Source: Burkholderia anthina (GTDB lineage: Bacteria; Pseudomonadota; Gammaproteobacteria; Burkholderiales; Burkholderiaceae). Taken from it: DNA of 64,000 nucleotides. The notes beneath the pieces were generated by a model. The model was not told the DNA's origin and searched no databases. It saw only the letters and a program-made list of their open reading frames with translations. Both the position numbers and the translations under genes were made by a program. This document shows positions 63,065 to 64,000 of this stretch, in pieces. The stretch is taken from the NCBI RefSeq assembly GCF_001547525.1, contig NZ_CM003768.1, forward strand, positions 2,542,001 through 2,606,000. The letters run 5' to 3'. The first letter of the stretch is position 1; each line of letters starts with the position of its first letter.

Positions 63065-64000
63065 ATGCAACGAATCACCACCACCGGGCGCGTCAACCTC
63101 AGCCACCTGTTCTGGCTGCGCAATCTCGCGATCATCGGCCAGCTCGTGACGATCGGCGTCGTGCAGACCTATTTCGGCGTGCACCTGCCGTTGCCGGCGA
63201 TGCTGATGGTCATCGCGCTCGAAATCGTTTTCAACGCGCTGACCTGGGTGCGCGTGCTGCGCGCGCGGCCCGAGACCAATTTCGAGCTGCTCGGCCAGCT
63301 GTGGGTCGACCTCGGCGCGCTGTCCGCGCTGCTGTTCCTGTCGGGCGGCACGACCAATCCGTTCGTGTCGCTGTACCTGCCGTCGCTCGCGATCGCCGCG
63401 GCCGTGCTGCCGTGGCACCTGATGATCTGGCTCGCGGCGTTCGCGGTGGCCTGCTACGCGGCGCTCGGCTTCGATTCGGTGCCGCTCAACATGGACAATC
63501 CGGCGAACCTGTTCGACTACTACCGTACCGGCATGTGGGCGAACTTCATGGTCAGCGTCGGGCTGATCGCGTGGTTCGTCGCGCGCATGTCGAATGCGCT
63601 GCGCCAGCGCGACGCGGCGCTCGGCGAGGCGCAGCAGCACCTGCTGCGCGACGAGCGGGCGGTTGCGCTCGGCGTGCAGGCCGCCACCGTCGCACATGAA
63701 ATGGGCACGCCGCTGTCGACGATCGCGATGCTCGCCGAGGAGTTGCGCGATGCGGCGCGCGCCGATCCGGGGCTCGCGCGCTACGAGGCCGACCTGAAGG
63801 TGCTCGAGGAACAGATGACGCTCTGCACGTCGGCGCTCGCGCGCCTGCGCAGCCGCGCGAGCGCGCCGGCGAGCCGCCAGCCGGTGGACGACTGGCTCGA
63901 CACGTTCGTCGAGCACTGGCGCCTGCGGCATCCGCACGTGCAGTTCGAGCTGCTCGGTGCGCGCCCGGCCGGCGTCGCGCTCGACGATACCGTCGCGGCC
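63065..64000 (+). CDS. regB: RegB/PrrB-type redox sensor histidine kinase, N-terminal part
   Basis: The gene runs off the window; 312 residues are seen. Six membrane segments lie at about 15-165, with the quinone-site motif GGTTNPF (about residue 94-100) that is specific to RegB. The H-box is VAHEMGTPLSTIAMLAEEL (about 215-233) with the phosphorylated His, and Cys in QMTLCTSALARLRSRA (about 256) is at the place of the redox-active Cys of RegB. The ATP-binding domain lies outside. It senses the respiratory quinone pool; a RegA response regulator gene is expected downstream. Confidence 0.9.
   Translation, partial: MQRITTTGRVNLSHLFWLRNLAIIGQLVTIGVVQTYFGVHLPLPAMLMVIALEIVFNALTWVRVLRARPETNFELLGQLWVDLGALSALLFLSGGTTNPFVSLYLPSLAIAAAVLPWHLMIWLAAFAVACYAALGFDSVPLNMDNPANLFDYYRTGMWANFMVSVGLIAWFVARMSNALRQRDAALGEAQQHLLRDERAVALGVQAATVAHEMGTPLSTIAMLAEELRDAARADPGLARYEADLKVLEEQMTLCTSALARLRSRASAPASRQPVDDWLDTFVEHWRLRHPHVQFELLGARPAGVALDDTVAA

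Overview
The window reads as a piece of a Burkholderia chromosome, most likely Burkholderia sensu stricto. This is an inference from high GC content, very strong G/C third-position bias and gene content; no rRNA or tRNA gene is present to confirm it. Housekeeping blocks at both ends enclose a large surface and secretion island of about 44 kb (15.96-60.05 kb).

Left housekeeping block (1-15.7 kb). The cell-shape operon mreB-mreC-mreD-mrdA runs leftward off the window and diverges from gatCAB (amidotransferase for Gln/Asn-tRNA). These are followed by a PPK2 polyphosphate kinase and exonuclease III. An alcohol dehydrogenase diverges from an AraC-type regulator. Then come an M48-type protein whose HExxH motif reads HGIAH, an AmpG-like MFS permease, and metX-metW. 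The metX leader carries a SAM-II-like pseudoknot candidate and a sequence that could switch between pairing with the aptamer and pairing with the ribosome-binding site.

Surface island (15.96-60.05 kb). It contains an autotransporter, a divergent putative lipoprotein of unknown family, a chaperone-usher fimbrial operon (pilin, chaperone, usher, minor pilin) and a complete type VI secretion system. All 13 core genes are present: tssA, B, C, D (hcp), E, F, G, H (clpV), I (vgrG), J, K, L and M. Accessory genes are tagF, tagJ, a tagK-like gene, a PAAR protein, an Rhs protein and an extra DotU/OmpA pair. The fimbrial operon runs into the extra DotU gene after only 34 bp. A fimbrial tip-adhesin gene and a GT60-like polypeptide GlcNAc-transferase gene close the leftward operon tagK-tagJ-tssE-tssF-tssG-tssA-adhesin-glycosyltransferase. 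Fimbria and secretion system are therefore interleaved at both ends of the locus.

The most notable regulatory signal is a two-part promoter element found by eye in front of five units: the autotransporter, the lipoprotein, the pilin operon, tssB and clpV. It has a core GTCCnAT, usually preceded by ACT plus one base, followed about 20 nt later by a -10-like TAnnnT hexamer. It suggests one regulator drives the whole surface programme. The most notable protein features are a VgrG with a 368-residue Pro-rich tail (47 PPPSE-type hexapeptides), which is a plausible mucin-like substrate for the neighbouring GT60-like enzyme, and an Rhs protein that lacks both DP cleavage dipeptides, a real toxin domain and an immunity gene.

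Right housekeeping block (60.1-64 kb). slmA, an HAD-type pyrimidine nucleotidase and argB run leftward. A small Cys-rich CWC protein and a RegB-type redox sensor kinase (cut by the window end) run rightward. No tRNA, rRNA, CRISPR array, insertion sequence or integrase was seen.
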